DNA of 64,000 nucleotides from Turnera subulata (GCA_028386065.3 JAKUCV010004275.1:26501-90500); one strand, 5' to 3'; numbered from the stretch's first letter, positions 38,137-50,975 are shown. Made by a program: numbers and translations. Notes: generated by a model not told the origin, from the sequence alone.

Positions 38137-38915
38137 TTCCAACTCTTTTCTCCTTTAATGTTTTCTCGCTCTCGCACACTTCAAATTCAGGGTTTTGGGG
38201 GTTTGCTGGGGGTCCTATTGATGCGTGGTTAGAATAGAAAATGAGAACACAAACAGCAGCGCAGTGTTCATGGATGGGAGGGGCACTTCCGCTTTGCGGT
38301 TCTATTGAAACTTCTGGTCTATTGCAAGACAAATGACCCGCAGGGAGAAGGCCCAATTCCAGAACACCGGGTCCGACCAAATGACCCGTTTGCGTGATTG
38401 GCCCAAATCCAAATCCCCATAGACTGTAAAAACATATGCGAAGTGCGAACTCAATTCATTCTTAATTCTCAAAAAAAGAAAAAAAAAAAGAAGAAATTAT
38501 TCTTTTGTTTTAACTGGACTCTTAATTGTTTATGAATTCATTTTTAACTACAAATTTTGCATTTTAGGTAAACAAAATTACCATATAAATTAAAATTTTA
38601 CTGAATGAGAAAATTGTACATACTCACATTACATTCAGAAACACATTTGCATTTTGTACAAGCTATGTAAATAATCAGCTACAACCCTGCAGGGCGCAGG
38701 CTACATCAGTCCAATCATCAAATTCGCGATCCCACTGCACATCATCATAGATTTCCGTGATTGAATATCTTTTCTCCTGGTGTCTACACTTCAAGTAGGT
38801 TTACCTAGACGAGTATTTATGACAGCAGACCATAAGTGATAAAGTGACATTTGTCCAGAGTGACGCCGATGTTCAAAACCTTTTACTCAATAACGGATAA
38901 AACAGCAATTCCTTG
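38137..38915. other. Promoter of bL28m and 3' flank of the PPR-CBS gene
   Basis: Contains a poly-A-rich tract at 38470-38490. No ORF recognised. Confidence 0.4.
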
Positions 38916-41900
38916 TCAAAATTGTCTAACTGTTTGCAAGAAAAAAGTTAGTTCTTGTCCTGGAAAAGCCGAGGTAGGTTCAACGAGTTTAAGCAACTGC
39001 GCAGCTGTAAAAACTCCAACGGGTCTTGGACTTGAGATGTAAGCAGAACCATGTAACTCGCTGTGTTTCACAACAACGACCATTCTGTATTTCTTCTCCA
39101 ACATTAGATCAATGACACGTCCAGTAGATGTTGAGGTAGTGACACAAGGAGGGGGACTTCTCATCATTGTCGTTAGTGGGGCATTCAACTGCACAAGATT
39201 TGGAGAACCATATCAGCTCGTGAAGAAGTCGTTTAGCAAGTTTTAATATAACCGTGTTGTAGACTGTAGGGTAGGGATTCAATGACAAGGATAAAATTTA
39301 CTGTACTGCCACAAAAACTAAAATTACCTCGGTGCAGTCTTCACGATGCAGTAGTCCAATACAGCAGCCCCATTCATCTGTAACAGGCACAACTTGATCC
39401 CTGAAGACCCGCATTGCCACTGTCTTCAACTCCAGGGTACCACGTAGAGGCTGAGCTGCCTTTAATGGGACCATTATATTCTCAATCGGTTCATCCAGTG
39501 ATATCTGGAATGGAGAAGTCTTAGTCAGACTATCTAAAGAGTTCTTTCAAGTCAGTACAATAAACAATAAACAAGACGACAACTACTGACTCTGAATTGC
39601 ATCAATTTTTCGGTTCGCTCCATTTATACATCATCTCTTTATATATTTAACTATCATCACATTGACCAAAAAAGAACCATCATCACAAGCATAAATGTCC
39701 ACCACCCGGTTCACTGAGAATGAAATAGTCCATCATTTACGGTCCGTGCTGACTGATAGCAGGCTCTTCATATACCACCTTTTTATACAAGAACCACATA
39801 GGTGGGCCCAAGCTTAACTATTTCTATAAATATCTATAGCAAGTAACCATAATATTAAAATACAAGAAATCAACACAAAATGCTGAAAAGAAATGGGGGA
39901 TTGCCTGAGAAAGGGCGCAAGGACTAAAAATGGATTTTTTGAATCCCAGTAAGGCCTCTATCTGCATAGCGACCTGCACTGCAAACAAAAGCAGAGGATA
40001 AGGAACATGCTACTTTAAAATAAAGTACTACTTCAGCAACAAGGTCCGGACTTCATGCTCATCAGAACCCGCTCAATCAATAGATGGAGTTTTCTCTAAA
40101 ATGGAAAACTGGAAAAGGATGTTGGCAAGTCTTCATGTGTTTGAATTAGGTTGTCAAGATCAGTTTTCTTCTTCATTTCACCAAGAGGAATTTTAAGTTA
40201 CCAAAAGCCAAACAATCAGCAGTTGCAAGGAGGATCACAGCAGATTCTAATGTTGAAATAAAGCACGGCATCCAGATAGATCCTTATAAAACCTAAACTT
40301 AGCGAGTTAATCAGTTTTCTTCTTATTTGAAGTTTAGAACTGTTACATGCAAGCAGTTAGTCCATATAGCCATTAGAGTTGTAAAAGTATATGCACACGT
40401 ACCATGCCTCCTCGACTTGTCCAAGATATACCTTTCCATTTTTGCATAATGTTTGTGAGAATTTTCATTGCAACATCAACCTGACGCCAACATTTAATAT
40501 ATGGTTCAGAGACTGTCCCTCATCAGCTTGTCAAGGCTTAAAACAAATAAGTCTACAATACCTAAAAGTAGGAATCAATAACTATGAAGAAATAACTCAA
40601 ATAAACTTTTCGTAGAAAATCTCTGTACTTTATTTAAGGAACTGAGTAGCCTTCATGTCAAAGGCATGAAATACTGGATTCGGTACCTGGCCATTATTTA
40701 GAGCTGCCTCCATTAGAAGATGATCAGTTTCTTCTTGAACTGCCGGAGCAATGTTTCCTGTTGAATCAGGCAGCATGCGCCTGTGCAGAGTTTTGACCAT
40801 GTTGTAATCTCCTAGAGCTGCGAAAGCACGCATCATGGAGAGATAGAGACAAGGCTTTGGTCGGATGTCCGGATTCACAGGAGCTAGTTTTATTACTTCC
40901 CCAAACACAGAAAGAGCATCTAATTGCACCAAATGAAATATCTAGTCAGCCATGTAAGAGATTACTGTCTAGCTTCTTCCATATCAATAACATAGTACAA
41001 TATATCAGCGAGAATCATCAATTATCTGCGAGCATCCCGGTAACTCTATTCTCAAGATCAGAAAAAAGAAATTGTTCAAGCGTATCTGCACATAAATAGC
41101 TATAACAAATAGACAAGCTTTGTTCCAATAGCAAGAGAAGAATGGCTTATCATTATCTATTAATTATGGCTCCAGTTCCATGTCACAATGGTTTAAACTC
41201 AAAATCTACCTCTTCTGATCAGTATTCATCTCAAACATTCAACTTTCAAAGTTTCCCCTCTTTTCCTCTTTAGCACTTTAGAAATGAGTTTGTGAAGTTG
41301 TAGTCGGTCTGTTACCATCTAGCCTTCTTTTGTTCTCGTTTCTAGGCAAAATAAATTAGAACCAATAGCAGCCTGAATAAGCATTCAATTAAACTTTCTA
41401 TTTCATTGACATCTCAACTTATAGAGGCATAAGGAATTGTACTATCCGTAAGCTAGTCATCAAACATCATGTACAAGGGCTTTTGCATGATATGTGTATT
41501 GTGGTGCCGATTTTTAGCAGTTCTTTATTATGATGCAGTGCAGTTCGCAACACTGTTTTTTTGAGTTGCAACATCAGATCCTGAGAAGCAACTTAGCACA
41601 CATCAACTATCCAAGAAATGGGAGCAACTTGATCAACATTCGTAACATGATATCAAAGACATATTCAAATTTCCATCACCTACTTTAGTGATCATTCTAT
41701 AGTTCAGAACTAAATTTAAATGCACCATACCCTTTGTTGAACCACAATTTAGAAATGCATCAACAACAACAGTGAATGCAGTTCGATCAATGTATAAGTT
41801 GTCCAGTTTCATTTCCAACACAAGAGCCTGTACAGAAACAAGGTCTCCCGCACTCCCAAAACCCTGCAGGGACCAAAAATAGAAAAAATGCAAACAAGCA

Positions 41901-43518
41901 CTAGTCAGTTTTTAATAATAGACAAACAAAGAGCTCGTTCATACGATTTAAGAAAGGAAGCTAATTTGCCGGCACAATCGTACTTATAAAATATTATAAC
42001 ATAATGATCGAAATAATTAGAAAACTGTTGGCTGCTTTCACAACAAATATGAATTTCCACAAAATTTGAAGCAGAAGATTATGGATTAAACGTGAAACCG
42101 ACCTGAATTAATGTTGTATAAGTGACAATATCTGGATATAGATTTTGTTTGGGATATGTTTGTGCTTTGTCCTGAAAATCATTGCAAGTATCAGTAATTT
42201 TAAGCAAACCAGCATAATTTTTTTTATGTACAGGCCCGCAAGTGACCTTTCAAATACACGCAGGTGACCTTCATTTCTTCCATGAAACGAATGGCAGCAT
42301 CAAAGTTTTGAGTCTTGACGCATGCAGAGATGAGAGTGTTGTAGGTGAGTCTATCAGGAGTCAATCCTGCACGCAGAATCTCAGCATGCAAAGCCAAAGC
42401 ATCTTTAGGGCGGCCAATGTTAATGTATCCCTAAAAGTTCAAAATGAAAGGTTCAATGAGACCGTACATTATATATGATGCGGATTAGCTCAAAGACAAA
42501 TCCTACTTATAAAGTCCAAAATCCAACCAGCAGATTCATACAATCACATAGAACCATCTGAAAAACAAGTACAGACAAATAACATACCTTCATTAATAAG
42601 TTATATATCAATGTGGCGAGATTCCCCTCTTTAAGAAACAAGTACCCATAACGTGCAAGAAGACCATTAGCACGGCGTAAATTTCCTGCACTACACCAGA
42701 GCAACGGCAGTAATATCAGGAGGTCATATGACAAACATAAACAATCAAGATAAACAGACATCCTATTAGCAAACATCAACTTAAGAACTCGAGTATTTAG
42801 CCAACTGTTAGCACTAGGAAAAAATTTCCTGAAAGCTGACCAACCTGATTCGATAAGAGCATTCAAGAGACCAACTATGAGCGGCGGAGACAACTTTGGA
42901 TTTCCCACAGCAGTACCTTGCTCCACAGCTTCAAGAATTTGAAATGCTTCGTCGATTTTTCGAGCCCTTCCTAAACCCTAACCCGAAGCAATTAAATTTA
43001 GAAAAGTCCATTCATCCTTGAAAGGAAAAATTCGAACTCGACGGAAATGAACAGAGAAGTTGAGGTACCTTTAGCAGTGTAGCATAGGTAACACCATCAA
43101 CCCCACAGCTCTCCGACATTTCGTCGAAAAGCTGGAGTGCAGAATCGATATCACCGCAGTGCACGCAAGCCTCCATCACCGCATTCATCACAATCGTGTT
43201 CAGCTTCCCGTACTGTCTTTTTGCGGTCTCTATCTCGTTAAAAATCTGCACCACAGAAATAAAAATAAGCAACTCCACCGCAGAGATCCAGAAACGAGGA
43301 TGTTAACGCTATCTGACCTGTTTCAACTGTTTCCGGCGAGTGAGTTGGACGACGCGGAGGGTGAGTTGTTTGAGACTACTGACCAGTAGTTTCTTCTTGT
43401 GACTGGGCGTCTTGATTAAACGACGCCGATTTGGAAAGGAGGACGAGAAGGAGATAACCTTGAAAGGAGGTGATAGTTTCAACGCTGCCATCGGCGAGAG
43501 GGCGAGAACGCGCTGCAT
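38916..43518 (-). CDS. CBSPPR1: PPR-CBS protein (At5g10690-like, CBSPPR1), 12 exons, with apparent frameshift
   Basis: Exons: 43518-43318, 43245-43069, 42977-42845, 42685-42588, 42431-42269, 42171-42103, 41863-41731, 40919-40687, 40480-40403, 39973-39905, 39504-39328, 39188-38916. The N-terminal two thirds carry PPR motifs, which bind organellar RNA ([28 protein letters not shown]). The C-terminus (exons 11-12) has a CBS pair: [28 protein letters not shown] basic N-terminus fits organelle targeting. Eleven exons join in frame. Exon 5 has 163 bases where 162 are needed: an extra A in ATTAAACATT (near 42420) breaks the frame between G-Y-I-N and I-G-R-P. Without it the protein would be about 600 residues. 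Intron 10 has a GC donor. Sequence error, or a real null allele, are both possible. Confidence 0.8.
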
Positions 43519-44180
43519 AGCTACACATCAGCCATGAGCGTCCGAGAAGGAGAGCAAACGGATAATGTTGGGGCAGAAGTGTTTTAGAGAGAATTATTGG
43601 CGGGTAAATAGAGAGGTGCACGTTCGGGCCGGTTAATGGGCTACTTCTGATGAAGATCTTTGTCAAGGGATTACATTACCTGGGCCTCAGCCGTTCTTGA
43701 AAGCGGGCCTGTCTTAATGCTGGATTTCTTTATCCAAATCCGATGGGGGTGGATTACTTTGGGCTCCTGTAGATTTCACCATAACATCGTCCATTTTCGA
43801 TTGAGTTCAAGTGTTCAACTATTCCAAGTGGTATGATTACTTAATATATTATATTCAATTGGATATTTTTTAAGAAAAAAGAAATTTATTTTCCTTGAAT
43901 GAGAGAATCCTTGATTGCAGTGTGCATAATTTTAAAAATAAAATTAAAATTACTTATATGTAAAAATAAAATCAAAGGCCAAATTTACATCACAAAAGGG
44001 ACTTACATGGAAAAATAAAAAAATCTAGACCACCCCTGAAGCCACTGCCACTGCTTGATTGGTTTTATTCGCTTGGTAAAACTTGAGTAATATAATTTTT
44101 TCCCCGAAATTACAAATACTAATGCTCCACTTATAAATACTAATATACTAATACTATTTATAACCCTCCAGTTGCCAAAC

Positions 44181-44346
44181 AACCACTTGGTTGTGATGGC
44201 ATTTCCCCTAGCCTTAAGGCTTGGTGGGTTGAGGTCCCGGGTTCAAACCGTGGACAGCGCGTTGTGTAGTGGGATTTAGGATGAGTTTAGTGGGGTTTGG
44301 GTGGATGTTTGTATAAAAACAAACCCTTCGATTAAAAAAAAAAAAA
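44181..44346 (+). mobile_element. SINE-like retroposon (tRNA-type B box, poly-A tail)
   Basis: An RNA polymerase III B-box match (GGTTCAAACC at 44240-44249) is followed by about 85 bases of unique sequence and a pure run of about 13 A. A box A is only weakly recognisable and I find no target duplication, so the left boundary is approximate. Confidence 0.5.
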
Positions 44347-45744
44347 CCGATCGCCCCCATTCACTGGCTCACAATAAAAGAGGGATTCTGTGCTTCACCC
44401 ACTATCGCGCGTGTTCCAGAAAGAAAGGAAGCTAGGGGATTTGTCAGAAGAGAAACGGAAAAAAAGAAAAAGGAAAAAGAGATAAGATTGATCTCGCTTG
44501 ATGTTCAGTTGGCCAATAATGGAGGTGAAAATGTGTTTACTGTTAACTCCATGCGTCAGTTATTGACAAGCTTTTTGTCTGTTTGATTTTACAGTCCGAT
44601 GTGATGACAACCTTGTCGGAAAATGCGGTGGAGATCTTTGAAAAAATAGAAGTGTTAGTTTTAGTATTGCTGCTGTAAAGCAGAAATGGCGGAGCTCTTC
44701 CATTAATTTTTTTCAAAGATAAAAAGCATGAAATCAATCAATCATCACAAGGTCTCTGTCACTTTTAATAGCACTTTATGGTGATTTTTATTGTTAGGAA
44801 AAGGAGACGTGAAATCTTTTTCGATTCTCTTTTTCGTTTTACCTTTTCTTTGTCACTACATTCTTTGACAAATGTGAAATATCGTATTCACTCTCTGTTG
44901 TCATTCTTTCAACGTGAAATCTCTTTGGTCATACAATAATAATATTCATATCCACGCATATGAAAACGTTTTCTCTAATTGGAATGAGTGAGCAGTGGGG
45001 TAGAAAAGTCTGGTTTTCATTTTTTAAAATTATATATGATTAAGATTTGAGTTGAATCTGAGTTTCATAGTTCTCAAAGCAACTACAACATAAAGAAAAT
45101 TTATGGAATGATGAGAAGCCAATACAACTAATTTGAAGGATTTAAGTACAAGCTGGTTTACATAGCTTAAAAAATGGGTATAATGATCACTACCAATTGA
45201 TCATTGATTAACATATATGTCCATACAACACTTTGGTACAGGAATTCTGTACCGGAAATTGTTTTCCAAACAAACAATTAAACTGCTGTGTGTGTTATTA
45301 GGAAATAAAAAAAAAAAAGAAACAAAAAGGGTAGGTTTTGCTCTTCAGGCCGACAGGCCCCAATAGGCCACGATTAATCCCTCGTTCTTTATGCTTATAA
45401 TCATTTTAGCGTCGCGCACAATTTTTTTTTTTTTTTCTCAGATTTCTAATTTCATCTCCTCGTTTTCTTTCAAGTTTCTTTTGTCCGTCCACTCCAGCCT
45501 ACCCTTTTTTGGCGTTTCTTGCTCGGCCATACATTTTGCAATGGAAAAGGCAGGTAATTCTCCACTTTAAGACGGCATCAAGTGGGTCATATGGACAGCC
45601 CACTGATCCACAAGTGTTCCTTTCCAAGGAAGCGTTGTTGTTGTTATTCGCACGTGCCCAGAGATCCACACGAAGCTGGATTAGAAAAAAATATAAACAC
45701 TAATTGTTTATTTACAAGTCCCACTCCAACACGCTTATGCCGAA

Positions 45745-45847
45745 ATCAATTTTTCTTTGTGTTTTGTGTGAGAGGTTATGGGTTCAAATTTTAATCCCAA
45801 TAAAGATCAAGGGTTTGGATAGTATAAAAAGTGTGAAAAAAAAAAAC
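45745..45847 (+). mobile_element. Possible second SINE fragment
   Basis: It has GGTTCAAATT at 45781-45790, an internal gtttggat...tataaaaa segment reminiscent of the previous element's 3' part, and an 11-base A run. Boundaries are uncertain and it may be a chance match. Confidence 0.3.
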
Positions 45848-47951
45848 GCTCCCAATCCAAACCATCATATTAGGTTAGTGTATAAAAATTAAAAAGAATA
45901 ATTAAATGGTGCAACAAAATTATAACGGGGCCAATAATAAGTTTGGAAAAAGTAACTAGAAGTATGTTGATTTTGTGAAACAAGTAGAGCATGGTAAAAT
46001 AACTACTTAATTAATGGGATCATAGGAAATGATAGTCTAGACTTTAAAAAGTTTTGAAGTATACTATGTCCTTGGAGCAAGATCTTTGAAGGAGTTGTGG
46101 AAACACATAGTTGCACAGTTGCACTGACATCGATCTACAGTTAAATCGTTTTATAATTGTCGGCTTTGTGCACAAGTATATATGCTGCTCGGGGTGTACA
46201 CTTTAACGCCGAGGAGTCTTAAATTACCAATGCAAGCTTCACTAAATTTATATATATATTTTTTTTTGGGGCAAGATGAAAAATGCCTAGATTTATATTC
46301 TAAGTAGTAGGAAGGTACAAGTTCTGGTTTCTTTGTTTTTTATTTTAGCAATATGAATGCACAAGTTTGGCCTAAAATGTTTGGGGATGATGTGAAATGA
46401 GGGTGTGATCGCAAGCGAAAGACCCAAATCGATGTTTTGCTTTTTGTGGACATCCATTGAAATGGAAGAGCTCGCAACCACGAACCAGCTGTCTTTAAAA
46501 GGAGTGATTAATCACTTAACTGATAGCCACGTGCCGCTCTTTTGTCTAAAGAGGGGATTTTGCTCAAATTCCTTATTTCCTTAAACATCAAAACACCATT
46601 AAAAAAAAGAGAGATAAATACAAATGTTTTGCATAATATATGAAAATTGGCTTCCATCTTATGGGACTTTAATTTGATTAGTTGAATAATGAGATGAGGT
46701 TTGCTGTCCAACTTAGATGGACCTAACAAAAGGAGCAATAATGAAGGAATAATATCCATTTGCTTTTCCCGTTCACACAAGGCATCCATCCCAACCTTGA
46801 AGAAGACACATACAGTGATTCTTTAAAATATTCAGTGCCAAGCACAGTTCTCCAGCAGGAATATCATTAATAGCCACAGATCATCATATAGTGATGGGGA
46901 CATAATCCAGTTCTTTGTGTCTCAATACGCCTGTTTTAGTACGATCGTCTTCTTAGCCACGGAATTATTACCAGAAGTAGTGTTAATTATTCGTATACGT
47001 TCATGGAACAGAATCCAATGCCTTCAAATGATAAATTGAAGCCTGGACAAGGACAACCAAACGCTAGGAAAAGGACAACCGGTTGATTTTTGGAGCAGAG
47101 TCAGTGAATCAGTAGTCCAGTAATTATGTAAGTAAGAGGGTAAAAATCGACGTGGCAAAGCAAAAATCAAGCAAATCAAGATCTCAATCTCATCCGAAAT
47201 AGCCCGAGTTGGGCCACCATTTCTTCAATTATTAAAGCAAAATAAGTCTCCTGGGCAGTTGCATGTTACGGTTGGCCAACCACACATACTTGTAAAACAA
47301 CCCCCCCCACAATATCTCTCTCTGTTCAAATTTCCAAATCAAATACCAATAGCCACTGTGCTAAGATCTACACCTATCCATTTAAGTGTACAACTCAAGC
47401 AATCGCAGGTTCCACCTCAAGACAAATTGCCAGGAAAACCATGGAATAAGTTATTGACTGACCAAACCAATAATCAGTACTACACATCTTGTCAAACACC
47501 GGTGACCGGCGCGGTGTTTCTATATTACATCAGCCACCGCCACATGATTTCAGCGACTTTTGGAATTATTTCGCTTCTCCGCTGACTGGCTGGCTCACTA
47601 CCCGGGAGTCCCTGTTGGTCGGATTTGCCGGAAATTGGTGCGTCATCAACATCACTTGACGGCTCTCTCTAATTAAGAAAGTAATTAGTAAGTTCCCTTT
47701 ATTCCGGCTTGTAGAAAAACAGAGAACAATACAAACACCGCCTCCCCTAATCTAACATTAAACAATTCGAAAAAAAAGAAAACACCAAATCACTTTACAA
47801 CCCCGCCTACTTCTTTTGATGAATGCACACGCTTACTAACTTTAATTACTCCTCTCCATATCCTCCCTGTAAAGTAAATCTTACCTTCTATCTATTCTAT
47901 AACCCCGCGCCTTTTCGTGCCTCTTTTTCCCTCTTCATTTCTCACTAGTAC

Positions 47952-47962
47952 TATATATATAT
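47952..47962 (+). promoter_or_regulatory. TATA box of AFR
   Basis: A run of TATATATATAT 62-72 bases before the ATG at 48024, which supports that start and a leader of about 40 bases. Confidence 0.5.
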
Positions 47963-48023
47963 TTTGCAGCGACATCTCCAGACCACGGGAGACAGCTTGT
48001 CTCTGTTCTTTAACTTCCAAGAA

Positions 48024-49145
48024 ATGGCAAATTCGAGATCTTCGTCGACAACCCAGGATGGAGAAACCCACGAAGAGAGCAAGGAGAATTCTGAGCCGTT
48101 GATTCCAGGATTACCCGATGAGATCGGGGAGCTGTGTCTCCTTCACCTGCCGTATCCTTACCAAGCTTTGGTACGTTCAGTCTCTTGTTCGTGGAACAAG
48201 GCCATAACAGACCCTACCTTTCTCCTGTCCAAGAAATCCTTATCTCTTTCTCTGCCGTATGTGTTCGTCTTTGCCTTCCACAAATCGACGGCCAGGATCC
48301 AATGGCAGGCGCTGGACCCGCGATCCGGCCGTTGGTTTGTGTTGCCGCCCATGCCCTGCCCCAAGGCCGTCTGCCCCCCGGCGTTTGCATGTACGTCAAT
48401 GCCACGTCAGGGGAAACTCTATGTTCTTGGCGGGATGCGGTCAGATACAGAAATTTCCATGGACGCCACTCTTGTCTACCGTACATCTACAAATCAATGG
48501 TCCATATCGTCTCCCATGCTGACCCCGCGATCGTTCTTCGCTGCGGGGAATGTTAACGGTAGGATCGTAGCCGTGGGCGGGAGCGGGTCGAGTGTTAGCG
48601 ATTCGATCACAGCCGTCGAGTGCTACAACCCAGACAACGGGAAGTGGGCGCCGGCAGCTAGAATACGCACGGGATTGGCCAGGTACGATTCCGCTGTGGT
48701 AGGGAACAGAATGTACGTGACGGAAGGGTGGACGTGGCCGTTTATGTTCGCGCCCAGGGGTGGGGTGTACGACCAGGAGGACGACACGTGGCTCGAGATG
48801 AACGACGGGATGAGGGAAGGGTGGACCGGGCTGAGCGTGGTGCTCGATGACAAGCTGTTCGTGATATCGGAATACGGCGACTGCCCGATGAAGGTGTACA
48901 TCCCCGATCTGGACACGTGGCGGTACGTGGGTGGGGACAGGTTCCCGCGCGAGGCAATGCAGAGACCATATGCTGTGAATGGGGTGGAAGGAGTTGTATA
49001 CGTGGTGTCCTGTGGGCTTAATGTGGCGATAGGGAGGGTGTACGAGCCAAAGAGAGGGGAGTTTTGTGTACGGTGGGAGGTCATGACTGCCCCAAAGGCG
49101 TTTCATGACTTTTCTCCTTCTAATTGTCAGGTGCTCTATGCCTAA
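48024..49145 (+). CDS. AFR: F-box/kelch protein AFR (attenuated far-red response)
   Basis: It is the substrate-recognition subunit of an SCF ubiquitin ligase; Arabidopsis AFR acts positively in phytochrome A signalling. The intronless gene encodes 373 residues. The F-box is at about residues 26-70 (L-I-P-G-L-P-D-E-I-G-E-L-C-L, S-V-S-C-S-W-N-K-A). Kelch repeats follow, with G-K-L-Y-V-L-G-G, G-R-I-V-A-V-G-G, N-R-M-Y-V-T-E-G and V-V-Y-V-V-S-C-G blades. The end, D-F-S-P-S-N-C-Q-V-L-Y-A, matches Arabidopsis AFR (At2g24540) as I remember it, as do long stretches of the middle. GC content is clearly higher than its surroundings, which gives several long antisense frames that are not genes. The ATG at 48024 was chosen from the TATA position; upstream in-frame codons contain no ATG. 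Confidence 0.92.
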   Translation: MANSRSSSTTQDGETHEESKENSEPLIPGLPDEIGELCLLHLPYPYQALVRSVSCSWNKAITDPTFLLSKKSLSLSLPYVFVFAFHKSTARIQWQALDPRSGRWFVLPPMPCPKAVCPPAFACTSMPRQGKLYVLGGMRSDTEISMDATLVYRTSTNQWSISSPMLTPRSFFAAGNVNGRIVAVGGSGSSVSDSITAVECYNPDNGKWAPAARIRTGLARYDSAVVGNRMYVTEGWTWPFMFAPRGGVYDQEDDTWLEMNDGMREGWTGLSVVLDDKLFVISEYGDCPMKVYIPDLDTWRYVGGDRFPREAMQRPYAVNGVEGVVYVVSCGLNVAIGRVYEPKRGEFCVRWEVMTAPKAFHDFSPSNCQVLYA

Positions 49146-49360
49146 ATTATTGAGTTTAGCCTGTACTAATTTGTTTCTGTCAGGCAACCAAAAAGTTATT
49201 CGTGGTTCTTTTTGGCCCCCAAGTCCAACCTCAACAACCATGTGTTTCATTTTGTGTTGTCCAAAAAGATGCAGCAATTATGGCTATCCAATTTTATATC
49301 ATTGTTTTGCCTTCACCATTTGTTTTTTCTTTTTTTATAGTGCTTCCTTTGTAAGCATTA

Positions 49361-50975
49361 GTACCATTGTAAGCTGCTTTCTTTTTGGCTGGGTTTGATT
49401 CTCATCATTAAGAGAATCAGACATTTCTATAGTGCGATGTGTGGACACTCACTCACGCTTCCACATTAAATAATCTTAAACCCCTCCAAATGTTAAGTGT
49501 AATTAATGGGTAATCTTAGACCAAAATCTCAAACCTAAACAGCTATCTAAACAAAACATTTCATTAGATTTCATTCCACCTCTAACTACCCCTGCAATTG
49601 GGAAAAAAATCCACCTTGGATCATTTGGAAGTCCAAACTGAGTTTTCACGCACCAGATCTATTATTAATGCCTCCTCTCCATTGGAATGGTCCAAGCCCA
49701 TAGAGCCCATACAGGCCCAGTCTGAGGCCCAGATCACTCCAACTGCGAAGTATTCTCCTGTTCACGTGTCGTGCGTCATCGACAGAGACAGCACCAAGCA
49801 AGGACACAAGTGCCTCGGCCTCACAACCTCCCCCCCAAATTTCTCACCTCCACCGTGGTCAGCGCACGGTGGCTACCGGAAACTGTAATAACGTCCAAGA
49901 GCGCCAACTCATTCAAATCCGGTACTTTCTCTTCCAAATAGTTGATGTTTAACTGTCAACAATCATTTTTTTCTATGCTTGAGTTTAGTAATAATCATCT
50001 CTCTTTTCTTTAAATGCATTTATAAAATAATCTAAATTAAGCAAGTTTTACCGTTTCTCTCAGCCGTAAGCAGCTATATTCAACAATAATGGAAGTGCCC
50101 AAAACGCCACAAATCAAAGCGTACAAGCGTAAACGGCAGCAGCAGCAGCAGCAGCAAGAGAACACCAAATCGGGTGGTGGTGGTGGTGGTGGTGCTTCGG
50201 GTGCTCCCCGGACCCGTTCACAGGTGGCTCCGGACTGGACCACCAAGGAATCACTCATTCTGGTTAACGAGATCGTCGCCATTGAACGGGACTGTTCAAA
50301 TTCCCTGGCTTCCTATCAGAAATGGAAGATCGTGGTGGAGAATTGTATGGGGATGGACGTGGGGCGCCCTTTGAATCAGTGCCGGAGCAAGTGGAACTCG
50401 TTACTGGCGGAGTACAACGCCGTCAAGCAATGGCATTGCAAGCCCGGGGCAGATTCGTATTGGTCCTTGCCCAGTGGAAGGAGAGCGGAGCTTGGGTTAC
50501 CTGAGGATTTGGATGAAGAATTGTTCAAAAATATTGATAATTACGTCAAGGCTAAAAAGGATCAGCTTGATACGGATCCTGATACTGATCGTGAAGCGGA
50601 TAATGACCTGCTTGACGCAATTGCTAAACTGGGTATGTTTTGTCTTCAATTAATTGAAAGTACTAGTAGCTAATTATTTGTTCTTTTGCTTTAGAGCTCA
50701 AGATGTTAGCAGATGTTGAATCATATATTCCTGGAAGGATCATAGCCTGTTTTTTTGGTAGAGAAAACATAATCTTAATTATGCATCCATTGTTTTTCAA
50801 GACACTCCATAGGTTAGAAGAGAAGGATGACTTTTAAATGGTGATTCCCCGACCTCCTGCCTCTCAAATGCTGCTAATTTTCAGATGAGGCTGCAACGTT
50901 TCTTACCAGCAAAGCCTTTGTTTTTCCATTTTTAATTGGAAAGTTTTTACTTTTTCTTCAATCCATTGCCATAAT
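49361..50975. repeat. Duplicated segment, copy A (promoter and exon 1 of trihelix gene)
   Basis: Near-identical to copy B at 51174-55129 once B's inserted element is removed. Copy A begins in the AFR 3' flank and stops at 50975, one base before an N. It includes the same ABRE-like CACGTGTC (49763-49770), the same CAG and GGT repeats, and part of intron 1. Few differences are seen: single-base changes, a 13-base length difference near 49640, and one GGT unit. Confidence 0.9.
50089..50632 (+). CDS. Trihelix protein exon 1, copy A (partial duplicate, no exon 2)
   Basis: Encodes residues 1-181 of the trihelix protein described at 54245-56131, including the whole DNA-binding domain, and ends at the same GT donor. 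Against copy B it has 7 rather than 6 Gly in the glycine run and a few silent changes. The acceptor and exon 2 are absent because the duplication stops in the intron. Reading into the intron meets a stop at 50671-50673, which would give a 194-residue protein. Its donor could in principle splice to the copy B acceptor at 55569, as the phase matches. It may be an allele placed in the wrong position rather than a second locus. Confidence 0.75.

Larger units (their letters stand above)
43519..47951. other. Intergenic, PPR-CBS promoter to AFR promoter
   Basis: AT-rich, with two SINE-like pieces described separately. A CACGTG G-box lies at 46528-46533, 1.5 kb before AFR. No convincing ORF. Confidence 0.5.

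Noticed and set aside
47259..47585. 108-codon frame upstream of AFR
   Set aside because: Low-complexity composition, no domain, and no splice or promoter context.
48158..49277. Long antisense frames (up to 278 codons) opposite AFR
   Set aside because: They follow from the high GC of the AFR coding strand, resemble no protein, and AFR itself is fully explained by the plus strand.
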